A DNA stretch of 64,000 nucleotides from Ailanthus altissimus (taxonomy: Eukaryota; Streptophyta; Magnoliopsida; Sapindales; Simaroubaceae): contig OX327690.1 of NCBI GenBank assembly GCA_946807835.1, forward strand, positions 29,544,501-29,608,500, in the 5' to 3' direction. The translations under genes were made by a program, and so were the position numbers. The notes under the pieces are model-generated. The model saw nothing but the letters and a program-made list of their open reading frames with translations, ran no database searches and was not told the origin of the DNA. Below are positions 45,555 through 59,400 of this stretch, in pieces (the first letter of the stretch is position 1; every line of letters begins with the position of its first letter).

Positions 45555-46873
45555 ATGAGAAGTTGTTCGTTGTTTCTGCTAGCAGCAGTGATGGTGAGTG
45601 TCTCAACTGGAGTTAGTGAAGCTCGACTTGCTTATGACTACTACAAATATTCATGTCCAGACTTGGAAGCAGTAGTGAAGACAGAGGTGCTAAGCATTTT
45701 CTTGACAGATGCTACAGCACCAGCTGGTTTTCTTAGGCTCATGTTTCATGACTGCCAAGTCCAGGTCACTTACTTTCCATCATGACATAGGTTACTTTTC
45801 TCTTTTATTGGAAAAACTTGCCAACAAGCTTAACCTATCATTTTTGTAATTGCATGTACAATGTTGATTGCAAAGTGGGCTAAGTTTGGATTTTGTAATG
45901 ATGCAGGGTTGTGATGCGTCAATCCTGCTTGATTCTGATGGCTTGAACAATGACACCGAAATGGTTGCCTCCAAGAACTTTGGTATTAGAAATCGAGAAA
46001 AGATCCAGCATATAAAAAATGTACTTGAAGCTGAGTGTCCAGGGCAGGTGTCTTGTGCTGATATCATAGCTTTAGCTGCTAAGGAATCAGTGGCACTCTC
46101 AGGAGGACCTCAAATGCAGATTCCTCTTGGAAGAAAAGACTCCAAAATTTGTAGCCACCAACAAGCTGACACTCATCTTCCTTCTCCAGGAATAAAAGTT
46201 GACGAGTTACTTCATATTTTCATGTCTAAAGGAATGAACCTTGAAGAATCAGTCGCCGTCTTGGGTAATGAATTTTTTTTCTTTCTTTCGTTTATTACAT
46301 GAAATATAAGTCAAACTCATCCCTAATTTAGAGTGAGCGAGATTTGAACTCCAAATCTCCTGTACCACCTCAAAAACTTTAACGAATGAACTGATTAACA
46401 CCACATCTTGAATAATGAAATAGCTAAACCTCCTCTCATATTGTTGATTAGTCACTGTTTCAGGTGCACATACACTTGGTGCTGGTCATTGCATAAACAT
46501 AGTTGACAGATTATACGATGAACGTCCTGGAAATCAGATGAATCATGGCTTTGAACTTCTACTAAAACTTGAATGCCCATCCAAAACTCCTCTGACAAAT
46601 CTGACGGCCGTGCCAAACGACATAACCCCATTGATTTTTGATAACCAGTATTATAAAGACGTTTTGATGGGGAAGGGCTTGTTCAGTGTCGACTCCGGCA
46701 TTGGCAAAGATCCCCGAACTGCATCTGTTGTTAATCAGTTTGCTTCCGACCAGAACAGCTTTTTCCAGGTTTTCTCATCTGCATTCATTAAGCTTTCCAC
46801 AACAAATGTTCTTAGCGAAGCAAAGGGTGAAGTTAGGCAGATATGCAACCGTGTTAACGACGTAAATGCATAA
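45555..46873 (+). CDS. Class III secretory peroxidase
   Basis: Three exons: 45555-45764, 45907-46264 and 46464-46873, joining to 325 aa. The signal peptide is about residues 1-23 (SLFLLAAVMVSVSTGVSEA). Heme peroxidase motifs are present: distal catalytic Arg and His in LRLMFHDC, calcium-site GCDASILL, ECPGQVSCADIIALAA, substrate-channel LPSPG, proximal His in AHTLGAGHC, and late FDNQYY and GLFSVDS. The residue after HDC is Gln (HDCQVQG) where most members have Phe, as in the PER21/PER29-like subgroup as I recall it. Secreted enzymes of this family use H2O2 to oxidise phenolics and help cross-link cell walls. Only two introns are present; three is the common class III pattern. Confidence 0.95.
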
Positions 46874-48203
46874 GTTGTCTTGTTCTCATGCTCAATCAGT
46901 GTTATATATCTTCTTTCCCAAATACATCAACAAAAACATTGCCCAAAATTGGTCCTCGTATATAAAAAAAACTCAAGCACTTGAATTAGATCAAAGATTA
47001 TATTTGCCTTTTTGCTACCAATAAGAAACACACAAATGATTATGTATAACAGCAAATACGTTTAAGAGTGGACAAAAAGGTATCCAACCCGAAAATACTA
47101 AACTGAATGGTTAATATTAAAATATAAAAATTAACTGATAATTTTTTTTGTACTTTGATTTTAGAATAAATACAGTTCGGTTCTGTTTTTTATTTCGATC
47201 TCAAAAATAATAAATTAAATTGAATGACATAAATAAAATTTTACATAAATTTTTCATATATTTTATTTGATGAATTTTAATTTTAATAATTTTTTTAACT
47301 TATTTAATTCATAAACTTTAATTAATTTATTATTCAAAAATTAATTATCACTTGAATTTATATGAATACACTTTAACATTAATTCTAACTTGTTTAATTT
47401 ATAGACTTTCAACTAATTTATTACTTAAAATTAATGAATATTTTATTTCTTTAAATAAAATTTAATTTTTAATAATTTTTTAATTTGATCTATTTCTTAA
47501 ACTTTTATTAATTTAAAATTTAAAGCTCATGTACATTGTATAAATTTTATTTATGATTTTAATTTTTTTTTAAATATTTAAGATATCAAATTGAACCTAA
47601 TCAATTTAGTATGATTTAATTCTTATACATAAATTGATATGGTTCAATTTTAAAAATAAAAATTTCGAATTTTTTTCTATTCAATTCTTAAAAATACCGG
47701 ATCGAACCATACAGCACCCACCTAAATACATTGGCCATTTTTAGGCTATTTTGGGTAAACCCCTCTTTGTATCCAGTAAGTACATTAAAAACAATTATAA
47801 GAATTTCTTACAGCAAGTATGCCCATACTACAATATCAAGCATTACAGAGGATGTAAAAGGAAACAAAAAACAAAACAAAATTAATGGTTCTCTCCCGAC
47901 CTGGTAAAGAATGTGGTGCAGAGTGCTAAAGGATACAATTAGATCAACTCTCTGTAAAATCTCTTGGCAGGGTAGTAGATGGGATTTGAATCGCTGCAAT
48001 TTTGACCTCTTCAACTCATATTGTCTAAAGTAGCTGTCTCTGTTATTGTTGTCTAAGTTTCGAAATCTGATGTGTGTATGTGATAGTAACGCGTATCAAG
48101 AAAAACTTCAGTGAGCTACCTGCTGGCTACCGAAGTTACGTTTAGAAGCAGGTCAGTTGCCAGTTAAAAGAGTGCTGTCAGAGATGATAACCAAACACAG
48201 ATA
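46874..48203. other. Intergenic, AT-rich, between convergent genes
   Basis: The 3' ends of the peroxidase (+) and the glycosyltransferase-like gene (-) face each other. About 47060-47730 is an AT-rich block whose two ends are loosely inverted ('aacccgaaaatactaaactgaat' against 'gatccggtatttttaagaattgaat'), possibly a degenerate MITE. No gene. Confidence 0.4.
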
Positions 48204-51200
48204 TCATGATCTGTCTAGTAGTGCAACAATATCAAAAGAGCCAACCACACCCTCACTCAAAAGGCGCTTGGCAGCTCCACGAGAAAATTTCCTTCCAAAA
48301 AGAAAGCAAGGAACAGACGTGGAATTAGTGCGACACCACTCTGTCCGAAATTCCGTCTCATAGTATATGTGGTTGATGCTCTGCTCCATTGTACAAAACA
48401 AGAATGAATACAGTAAGTTATTCTTTTCCTTCAAAACTACGTCAGGCATACTAAATAGAAAGATTGAATATGCAAATCAATGGACTTGAAAAAGGTGATA
48501 TAAGATAAAAGAAAAGGCACATAATGTAGGGTTGCCAAAGGAGTACCATGTGCTTGGCATTTAAGCACTCTTTTAAATAGAAAAAAATATATTAATCACA
48601 TCAGGGTATTCATCATAATATCAGTCTTTGATAATGTAAAAGCAAGAATGGGAAAGACGAAGTTAAATAATTACCTTTATTTCCTTGATTTGTTGAGGGC
48701 CAGCATTTGCATAGCTAAATGTGAAAGGATGCCAATTTTGATTCTCTGTTGCAGACTGATTCCACTGGGTATAGGTCAATGTTCTACGTTCAAGTTCTCC
48801 TTCAAGCACACTCATCTAATAACCGAATGTAAAGGAAAAATAACCAATCAGACCAATGATACCAGTTTCAAAGAGCAATATACCAAAAAACAGAATTCTT
48901 AACAATTATACAGGAACAGAAAAGAAGAGAAATAACAAAAAACTAAGGGTGGGAAGAACCACCACAAAAAACTCAGAATGATAAGAAAGATGGAAGCAAA
49001 GATGAAAAATGAATGGTTGCTTACTGCAAGCAGTGTCTGCACGTAGTGTTCATCTGGAATACAATTGTGCTGCTTTTGAAGTTTCTGCATTTAGCATGTT
49101 AACCCAAATCACAATGCTGATCAATCACTTGAAAGGGGAACATATACAGATCATGATATTTTAGAGATTTGCCTAGAAAATCTCCTCATATGTGTTACGT
49201 CCCACATCAAATAGAAATTGAATAGATCTTAAATATATATGAGCGGATAGACAGCATTACCTAACAGACTAATCTTTCGGGTCAATAGTAAACGCTCGAC
49301 CCATGAAAAATGGTATTAGAACAGACTCGAATTCTTATTCGCATACAGACCCCTAAAATCGCCCCAATGGAGATTGGCACGTGGGATGTGAGCCCCTATG
49401 TCTCCGAGGGATGGGTAATACGGGCTACGTGAGCCCTGAAAATCCTGTCTTAAGTCAAATAAAGTTTGCCACGTAGGTAGTGAGTCCTCTAGCCCCAGAG
49501 GTATGGGTAATACGGGTCAGGTTAGCCCTTAACTTTGGGTCAGACTATGACGAAAGCGTCATGTAATTGAGTGGAGAAGAATGTCACGTCCCACATCAAA
49601 TAAAAATTAGATAGATCTTTAGTATATATGGGCAGATTACGCAATATTACTTAATAGGTTAGTCTTTTGAGTCAACGGCAAACTCGGCTCGTGACATATG
49701 ACAGACACCAAAATTAAAATATTCAGGGTTAAAATTCTAGTTCCAAAAAAAACCTAAGATCATATGCAAGCCTCTTAGAAGAACAACAATTGTGATGATG
49801 GAGATAATATTGTTGATGGCAAACAAAATTTTACATAAGCATTTAGCCTTTGCTTAAAAAGCTTCAGCCAGCAACTATTTAGTTATTCCATAATGAAACG
49901 TTGAGATCAGTATTAAAACCTGATTGCTTGATCGCACTACATATTGACATACAAGAAAAATGACCGTCTCTAGTTAAGTTAATGGGACACTCTTCTTCAC
50001 AATAAAATATCAGGGTTAAGTATCACTTACAATATTCATCTTTCCCTTGTGTGTATCTACAGGTGGGCGTCGCTGCAAGGAGAAAAGATGTTAATAGCTC
50101 TTCTTATAATCCAGATAAATGGTAAAAACTTTTTACAGTCTAGACAACTACTCCAATTAATGAAAATTTGCAGTTCAAAATTGACATTGACTTTGTGGTG
50201 AGCAGAGAGAACCAGTGCCTTGACAGATAGACTAACATGCATGCCATTCTAGAAAGACCAATTAACTGCAGTAATAGTTGCAAGTACAATTTTATATGAC
50301 GACTAAAAGTGACAATTAGATGAAGAAGTAGTTAACATTGATACGTCAAGATTAAGACAGGAATGTGCTTGACTGCATACCTTGCAATATTTTTTGAAGG
50401 CTGCAAAGATAATCTCATCATCTACGATGACTTCTGCATGCCTTCGTATCAAAGAGATCCACTGCAATAAATCATTTAAGACTGTAAATTATGCGTAGAT
50501 AGTAATACAGATGCATATCCTATCCACAAAGAAGTACCAACTATACAGATAAAATATGATGATAGTTTAGTAACTTGAATAGATCCTCCTAACGTTCTGA
50601 ACCCAGTTAGGCAAGTTATCACATATTCAAACAATGCATTAACTGATCAAAACACAAAAGTCATAAAACTACATATAGAAATCAGGGTTAACTTAGATGG
50701 ACCCTCGGTTTTTAAAATTAAAAGGACGTGTATTTCAAAGTTACTAAGAACAAGTTAAGAGTGCAATGAAAATGACATCTTCCTGTCTGATTCGTGATTT
50801 TATATCACATTTATGCAAGTATGAAGCCATGACAAAAGTAGAGACATAAAAATAATGACAGTAAAAGTACCAAATTCTAGATTTAGTGTTATGATGTCAT
50901 TTTATTTGGAAAACCCGATTGGTAGGAGGTCACAGCCTTTTGAAAAACTCTACCGACTATCTTTTTCCCTGAAAACTAAATTAGATGCAAATGCAAATGA
51001 TCGAATAAAACAGATAACCTGAGATCCCTTTCGCCATTTTTTCTTTGGTATGACAGATGACATTTTTGGGTTGTAGCGGCCTTCCTTCGCATCAAGAAAG
51101 CTACAAAAACCAAGCAAACAATACAAAATTTCACTCATTTCTTCAAAAAACATTACAAACATTTTTAAAAAAATAACAGAATACTGATCCTGAGATAACA

Positions 51201-52360
51201 TTTTCATTATACTGAACCATTTGCAAAGCATTATCGCTTGGCACCTCAAGAGTCAAAGCCCTCCATCTACCTGTCTACGAAACTTCTTGAAGAAGCCATT
51301 ATATAGTCGTACACAAAGCTAAAGTTGTACAGGGGCACACAACTGCAACCAAAGAGAAAAAAAGACTCGTATATAAACCACTCTCAGAACAACTGTTCTT
51401 CAAGAATCCACATCATTAACAATCACAAGAACAAAAATGTTAATGCTAATTTGGAGGGGAGAAACAATAAACCTGTCTGAGAGAAGGACAAATCTTCGAT
51501 TTGCCGGATCTTCCAAAGCAGCTTCAAGTAACAACCTCTCAGCCGCAATCATACTGGATTCTCCCCATGCCACCTGTGTCAAATCTCCAGCACACCATCT
51601 CTTCACTTACAAGAAATCACCAGCAACTCATTCCTTTATAAAGAAAATCAATTCTACCTATTTTTACACGAATACATATTCCAATAATTTTAATTGCCCA
51701 TTATTAATGATCAAGATTAGTAATTATACTAACAAAAATAGCAAAAAAGAAAAAAAAGATCAACTTTTCATTGTTAAAAATATATATATATATACCACTA
51801 TCATTTTCCACAGTTTTATCAGCAACCAAATAGAAGCGAATTAAAATAAAAAATAAAAAAAAAAAATTGAATTTTCATTTTCAGGTTGATAATTATCACC
51901 TGAATGCTATTGCTCAACTGGCGACCGTAAAAGAACTTTGTCCTCGTCGTTGACTCATCGAACACAAACCCCGGCGCCGAGTGTATGTAAATCGAAAACT
52001 TCGCAACGTCAGCATTCTGCAATCACCAGCTCATTATCAACGAGAAAATTCACCCAAAAAAATTTTTTTAGTAAATTGTAATTGAATTTAATTTAACCAA
52101 ACCTCGAAGAAGCCTCCCCAGAGAAAGTCAAGAGGGAGGTCACGGCGAACGAGGAAGAGGAAGGCGATCTTGGCGGTGCCGCTGAAATTATCGTAACGAA
52201 TCCGCGATCTCGCGCGAGAAGTTGGAGGCGAGATATCATACTGAAGGTGGAGGCGGAAGAGAGCGACGAGAGAGAAAGCGATGCAGAGGAGCGTCACGAG
52301 CTTCCAGCTGAACCAGAGCACGTGGCGCGCCGGTATTGGTGCAGCAGCTTTCTTCGTCAT
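48204..52360 (-). CDS. Core-2/I-branching beta-1,6-GlcNAc transferase-like (GT14) membrane protein
   Basis: Ten exons on the minus strand: 52360-52103, 52016-51900, 51573-51473, 51342-51271, 51100-51019, 50461-50381, 50072-50031, 49084-49025, 48815-48675, 48380-48204. They join to 376 aa. A type II membrane anchor (about residues 15-35, SWKLVTLLCIAFSLVALF) precedes the catalytic-like domain: IAFLFLVRRDLPLDFLW, FSIYIHSAPGFVFDE, FFYGRQL, VAWGESSMIAAERLLL, FVLLSDSCVPLYNF, EGRYNPKMS, KWRKGSQW, NCIPDEHYVQTLLA, YETEFRTEWCR and FLFGRKFSRGAA. These are hallmarks of the plant GT14 DUF266/BC10 group, placed in the Golgi; rice BC10 affects cell-wall strength. The exact substrate is unknown. The intron between exons 7 and 8 holds a TRIM element. 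Confidence 0.93.
49193..49696 (+). mobile_element. TRIM (miniature LTR element) in a GT14 intron
   Basis: Terminal direct repeats of about 115 bp: 49193-49308 begins TGTTACGTCCCACATCAAAT, and 49582-49696 begins TGTCACGTCCCACATCAAAT and ends GTGACA. A primer binding site-like TGGTATTAGAAC starts at 49311, and a purine tract GTGGAGAAGA precedes the right repeat. TATG lies on both outer sides (49189-49192 and 49697-49700). The 270-bp interior has no coding region; it contains an internal near-repeat ('gggatgggtaatacgggctacgtgagccc' against 'ggtatgggtaatacgggtcaggttagccc'). Size and layout fit the TRIM class. Confidence 0.9.
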
Positions 52361-53434
52361 ACTTCTTCCTTCAAACGGAAAAATGAAAAAGAAAAAAAGA
52401 CTTATTTATTAAATTTGTATAATATGAAACGGAAATAACTAAATTTTGTTAGTTAAAATAATTAAATTACATTGACAGGTGGGCGCGTTTAGCACCTGCG
52501 TAGTGTTGGCGATGTGAATCCGAAGAAGAAACAGGGGAGGGAAACGGTGCCGTTTTGGCTGGGATGGGGACAGAGAGATCGTGGACTGAGGTTTTTGTTA
52601 GATGGAACGAATGAGCAAAGTAAAGGAGAATCGAATAATTTTGACAGCTTCTTTTTTGTTACTTTATAATTTTGCAGGTGATTTTGATCAAACTTGATAT
52701 TGACCAAGATCTTACTTTTTTCACATTGATTTGGTTATTAATTTTATTTAAAATAATACTATATTTACATAATTATGATAAGAAATTTATATTTTAATTA
52801 ATTTGTAATTATCGAGTGATTACCGTTATATAATATTAATTAATAATAGATATTATTTTAATTTTAGAAGAATTATATTACCCTTTTGATTTTATATAAT
52901 TAAAGATAAAAAGCTTTATAAAGAAGGGTGAGGGATTGATATGATGTTTTATTATTACAACTCGTTGTAGACGAGAAAGTTTATTTATCATCATTATATT
53001 TTGCACTTATAAATGAAGATGGCTTTGATATAGTCCGAAAATTACATCATTAATTGTAATTAATTTAATGGGTGCATTTCCAAATTTTGTGCCTAAAAAA
53101 GTTGCTGGGTATACAGTGAAATTTGAAATGATGAAATTTTGCGACAATTACCAAGCATACAGATACATGAATAGAATAGATGCATTCTGGATAGAGTGTG
53201 TGTACACGGCAGGAGGCCGGCAATGGAGCAGATCCGGTGAGTTTTACACTTGCTGCCCACTTCATCTGATGGGGAAATGAACCCTTTTCACACAGCTACT
53301 CTCTGAATGCAGCACCTTGAGAGAGATTCATATCCTTTATTATCAGCAATGGCATTGTTGTATGCTTGCCCCTTGATCATGCTGAATTTGTCCTGGAAGA
53401 ATGTAAATACTCAGCTGTCATGATGTTGGCAGAA
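52361..53434. other. GT14 promoter region and LeuRS 3' side
   Basis: 52361-52700 is the likely 5' leader and promoter of the GT14-like gene (minus); 53290-53434 is the likely 3' UTR of the LeuRS gene. The open frame at 53068-53280 (+) shows no domain and overlaps this flank. No gene supported. Confidence 0.45.
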
Positions 53435-56400
53435 CTACCGGACACCCGCTTTGACGTTTTGACGGTCCAAAATTACATTCAAGATTTTTCCAGGAACATA
53501 TATTCGTTTTTTGATTGATTTCCCGTCTAGAAACTTGGAGAGTTTTTCATCGAGAGAGGCTAATTTGAATGCTTCCTCCTCAGAACAACCTTCTTCAACC
53601 TGAATGGTACCCCTGGTCTTGCCATTGATCTGAATTGGTAGAACGATAGTGGAGTCCTTCAAGTAATCAGGATTTGCCTGCAATTATTTGAACAGATGAA
53701 AAAAATGAGTAGTGGTTACTGCTCATCATCAAAGTCCGACTTGCTCTTCATAGCCATGAAGACAAGTGCATGATATGTAATGCATCAATTTCAGGATAAT
53801 TAGAGTTCAATAAGATTCAAATTCCAGCTATAGTTTTTCTGATAGCTCCGTCATTTTGCAATTACAAAACACATCAGACACAGCAACAGGAGAGTGAGTT
53901 TTACCTTGGGAAAGGGCTCATATCCTAATGAATTTGAGTGTCCCAGGCGAAACCAAAGTTCTTCAGCCATGTGAGGTGCATATGGTGAGAGCAGCAAAAT
54001 GAAAGGTTCAATAATTTTCCTCGGGTGTTTATCCCACTGAAAACATCAAAAAGCAAACAACATATAGGAGGACACTTAATAATGAGCAGAAGTTAGCTAT
54101 TGGGACAAACTCCAAGAAATGAAATAGGGCAACAAAAAGCATTGTAAGAAGCATTCTTCAATCCATCAAGTAATATGACAGATAACGGTATATAATCGAA
54201 AGGTTTGAACCTTATATGCCGCATTTATGAACTCCATCATTGAAGAAATACCAGTGTTGAACCTCGTCCCTTCAATTTCTTCTGTCACCTGTAAAATAAA
54301 ATGCAACCAATCAAAGTGTTTATATTAAAAATGTATGTCACTTGGTGATTAGGACACTTCTAAAAAAATAAAGCACCCTTCTGCAATTTCATGCTATCTA
54401 TATGTTTAATAAAATGAAATAAATATAACGCCAGGGATTCCCAGTCCTCGAGCTTTTGCTTCTATGCAGAAAAATGTCACTATAGGTACACTGATAAATT
54501 TATGTATGGTGCATATGGCAATCAGACAAGAAAATAATAAAAGAAGACCATAAGATTAAATTAATAAGACACAGAAAGAAAGAATTCATTGCTGAAGATT
54601 AAGATACCTTTGCTATGCATTTATGCAGAGCACACAATTGTTCTAAAGTAGGCTCCTCATCAGTTACCACACTTCCATCTTCAAAAGTACCATCAGGTAA
54701 AGGTGAACCAACTATCAATCTCCAAGATCTCCCCAGAAATCGATGGACACCTTCAATACCACTAGTATTCCATGTTTTGGAGTCTCTGGGAACACAATGG
54801 CATACAAGGAAATATAATATCTTTGTTAGCTCCTATTCTATACACTCAACAATGAAAACATAAGTGCATCAATATATAATACCTAAATGGCCCCATAAAC
54901 ATTTCGTATAAACGAAGAGAATCAGCACCATATTCAATAACAACATCATCAGGATTGACAACATTTCCCCTACTTTTACTCATTTTGTGGGCACGAGCTA
55001 TTAAGCGAATGTTAGGATCATCTTTCAGTACAAAGGAGTCCCCAGATTTCATGACCTGCATCATGAAAATGTGATTTGGTCAAAAATAACAAGGTGCAAC
55101 GCACTAATAGCCTCATATCCATCAATTGTAGCATCAAAATGAAAAAGAAAAATGCATTTTACACATATAAGAGGACATACTTTCTCCTCAGGAATGATTT
55201 CCTGATGATATTCACCCAATGTATCAGTGGAGTCTGAAGATATGTAGTTTCCATTTGCATCTTTACATGCCATATATTGGACCTGCATGTCAAAACATCA
55301 GACATCCAATAACGAAGTATCACCTACACAAGCACAAGTAGCTTTTCTTACTTCCCCAAGGATAATCCCCTGGTTTATGACACACTTGAAGGGCTCTTTG
55401 GTTGACACCACACCAATGTCATAGAGAACCTGAAATAAGATCAGAAAAGATAAGAGTAATGCAGCAATATGACAATCAAATTTCACAACCTGTTTTTTAC
55501 CGTAGGCAGTTCACTTCAATTTTAACTATAGCCTGCTTTGATAGAGCTATATAGGGAGCCAGAAACCAGTAACCCTAGCTTGATTTGAGATCCTTAAGCA
55601 CTATAGATATAATTGATGGACTTGCCTCTAGAAGCAAAGTTGATAATTTGGTATTTCCTTCCAGAATGGAAGCACAAATTTATCATATCAGATGACGAGG
55701 AAAAATAACGGCAATAATAATAATAATAGATAGATCAAATGATGACTTCATGAAAAAATGCTGCAATAGAAGCTGACACTAATTTATTCCTGCCCACTTA
55801 CAAACCTTGTGCCAGAATCTGGCGTAAAGTAAGTGAAGAACAGCATGTTCAGCACCTCCAACATACACATCGACAGGGCTCCAGTAGCTGCAGTTATAAT
55901 ATGTTCCAGAAAGCAAGAAAATCAAAACCAAACATTGCACAAAACAAATTCTTTTTTCCAAACACAAGATAAAATTGCCTTTTAGCAAAAGCTGCTCTTA
56001 CCTTTCTTTTGTCTTATCAACTAGTTCTTTGGAGTTTTTTGGATCCATAAATCTCAAATAGTACCTGAACACGGAATGGGGAAATTATAGAATTCCAAAT
56101 CTCTCAGAATTTGCTAAGCAATTATCAATATTTGTAAAAGCAGAAGTTAGATAAAGTTCCAACATCCACTCATCAGAGAAATGTTAAAAAATGTAATAAT
56201 GATATTTCCATTTGACCTAACTCAGTTACGCATAGATGATAACAAATACTATTACCAGCAGGAACCAGCCCATTGTGGCATAGTGCTTGTTTCTCGTCTA
56301 GCAGGTTTTCCAGATGAAGGAACCGTGGTTTTAACCTGAAAATAAACAACAAAACTATTGGGGTAATGTCGAGAAACTGAACTATTAATAAGGCTCTCAA

Positions 56401-59400
56401 TATTGATTTGTGTCTGTATATCTTCTGAAATATATAAACCAGATTAACATCCATCCATTAGGACATCTGTTCATTTTTTACTTTTAGATTACTTCAAAAA
56501 TTAAATAAACATATGATTTGTCAAAAGAGATAAAATGTTACAATCCTTGAGTTCAGAAGAAAAAAAAAGAAGGAAACATAGGAGGAAGAAATACCCAAGA
56601 TGCAGCTTTTGATAGTGGGGGTTCCCCTGTGCCCGTGGGAGTGAAATCATCCAATTCAGGTAGGGTAAGAGGCAATTCAGTTTCATCAAGTGGAACAATC
56701 TCACCAGTGCCATCTACAAATATGACAGGAATAGGTTCCCCCCAATATCTTTGCCGAGCAAAAAGCCAGTCCCTCAGCTTGTAGTTCACCTGAAATAGGT
56801 TAGCCATGCAAATTAAAACAACGATGATAACAATAAATCCCATCCCATCCCCCCTTCCCCACAAACAAGGAAACCCGCAGGAAACTGAAGGTTCAGATAA
56901 ACTGTGAAATGCACCTTTTTCTTTCCATTTCCAGTTTTCTCAGCCCAGTCAATGACTTTAGAAATTGCTTCCTTGCAAGACAAGCCATTGATATCAAGCC
57001 CCGTGGTCAAATTTGATGAATTTGTAACAGTACCTTTACCAGAATAAGCCTTTCCAGGTTCACTGCAACTTTCAGCATCTGGTGCCACAACTTGACGAAT
57101 TGGAATGTCAAACTTCAAAGCAAACTCATGGTCACGAGTGTCATGCGCAGGCACAGCCATAATTGCTCCTGTTCCATAACTGTGCCAAAGTAAAGTTAAT
57201 ACACTTCACTCATACTGATAAATCAATTGAATATTTATCAGTGATCAACAAGAAAAAATTGCAAAACAATTACAATTTTAGTAAACACACTTTACTTTGT
57301 CAACAAGACACACATGTAGGCGTCCACAAATTGACATATGTATGCACAAACCGAGAAACGGTCAGAAAGAACTTAAGAAATTGACAATTAAGTCAAACAA
57401 ACCTCCCCAAGACATAATCTGCAACCCATATTGGTATTGCTTCCCCATTTGCTCGATTTCTTGCATAAGAACCACTAAAGACACCCGTTTTTTCTTTCTG
57501 AAGCTCAGTCCTCTCAAGGTCACTCTTTCTTGAGGCGACATCTTTGTATTCCTCCACCTGTGCGTGCTCAAGAGTCATTGTCTTCAAATTAACCATGGAC
57601 AGAAAACCTTTAAGAAAAAATTAATGGTATAACAAACATACATATTTACTCTGTCCTTGGGACACTAACAATGACAAGAAGGGATGCTCTGGTGCCAGAA
57701 CTAAATACCTGCATATTAAGAACTGATGAGAGTGAATCATAATCCAAGGACAAATATTATCAAGGAACAATTTAGATATTTAATATGCAAGAAACTATTC
57801 AATAGCAGAAAATAAGATATAGGAGCAGAGCTCACGTTGCTCCAAAGATGGTATCGGGTCTTGTAGTATAAACAGTAATTTTTATGTCTCTTTCCTGGCC
57901 ATCACTGTCAAGAACACAAAATTCCATCTCGACTCCTTCTGACCTCCCTATCCAGTTCCTTTGCATCTCTTTTACACTTTCAGGCCAGTCAATGTCATCT
58001 AAATCTTCAAGAAGACGATCAGCATATGCAGTAATCTTGAGCATCCATTGCCGCATTGGCTGCTTGGTAATAAACAATTACACTGTAAAATTATGAGACC
58101 ATTCAAACAATAGAAGACAAGAATTATCACAACTGGATACATAAATTAGAAAACATAACATATCACCTAACCATTTTACCTTTCTCATAACTGGATGACC
58201 CCCACGCTCACTCACACCATCCACCACCTCCTCATTTGCTAAGACAGTACCAAGAGCAGGACACCAATTGACTGGCACTTCAGCCTGGATTGAAATTAAG
58301 TGGATCGTCTCTGGCTAAAGATGATAGATTAATTCGTTAACAACAAATGATCCCATACCTGATATGCCAATCCGCTCTTTAGTAGCTGAAGAAAAATCCA
58401 TTGAGTCCATTTATAATAATCCGGTTCTATTGTGGAAATCTCACGGTCCCAGTCATATGAGAAACCCAATGATTTGAGCTACAAATCAGCATGTCACAAC
58501 AAACAGGTGCATCAGCCATATGTTACTTTATGCATTACCAACGAAAAATAAGGAAAATACATTACCTGGGTTCGGAAGCGATTAATGTTTCTCAATGTTG
58601 TGATTTTTGGGTGTGTTCCTGTCTGTCAACAATTCAACCAATTACCAAATTAGATTAACTACCCCAATAATTCACATATATTAATCCATATAATATCAAA
58701 TAACTGTAAAGCAGACCTCAATTGCATATTGCTCAGCAGGCAAGCCAAATGCATCCCATCCCATTGGATGCAAAACATTGTAACCTTGCATACGTTTTAA
58801 CCTTGCAAGAATGTCCGTGGCAGTATATCCCAGTGGATGGCCTACATGTAACCCAGCTCCACTGCAACAACCCAACAAATTCACACACAAATCTTAGGAA
58901 AAGAAATCAAACAACAGAAAAAGCAAAAGCAAAAATCCCTAGTTATGAAACTTCCATCCTAAATAAATATATTACAACACAACCAACAGAAACCAAAACA
59001 ATAACTTAAAAAAAAACAACTTCACCGATACTCAAACAACCCCAGTTGCTGAATTTAAGCATACTAATAGTATTTATGAGAACCTTATCAGTAATTGCAA
59101 AACACAAACTACTTACTTATCCATTTCTAAAGTCTTCGTTGCTTATACCCAAAACAAAGAAACATATATATGGAGGGAGAATGAGAGGGAGAGAGTAAGA
59201 CCTGGGATAAGGGAACATGTCAAGAACATAGAATTTGGGCTTAGAGGTGTCAATGTCATCTGGGGTTCTAAAAGTTTTATTCTTTTCCCAAAAACTCTGC
59301 CATTTTGGCTCAATCTCATGAAACGGGTATGCCCTCTTCACCACTTGCTGCTGCTGCTGCTGCTTTTGCTTCTGCTCTTCAACTTCACTCACCGAGCTCC

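Noticed and set aside
47060..47730. Possible MITE with loose inverted ends
   Set aside because: Similarity of the ends is weak and no target duplication was found, so I did not call a mobile element.
53068..53280. 70-aa open frame on plus near the LeuRS 3' end
   Set aside because: No recognisable domain and no sign of splicing or promoter; lies in the flank of a well-supported opposite-strand gene.
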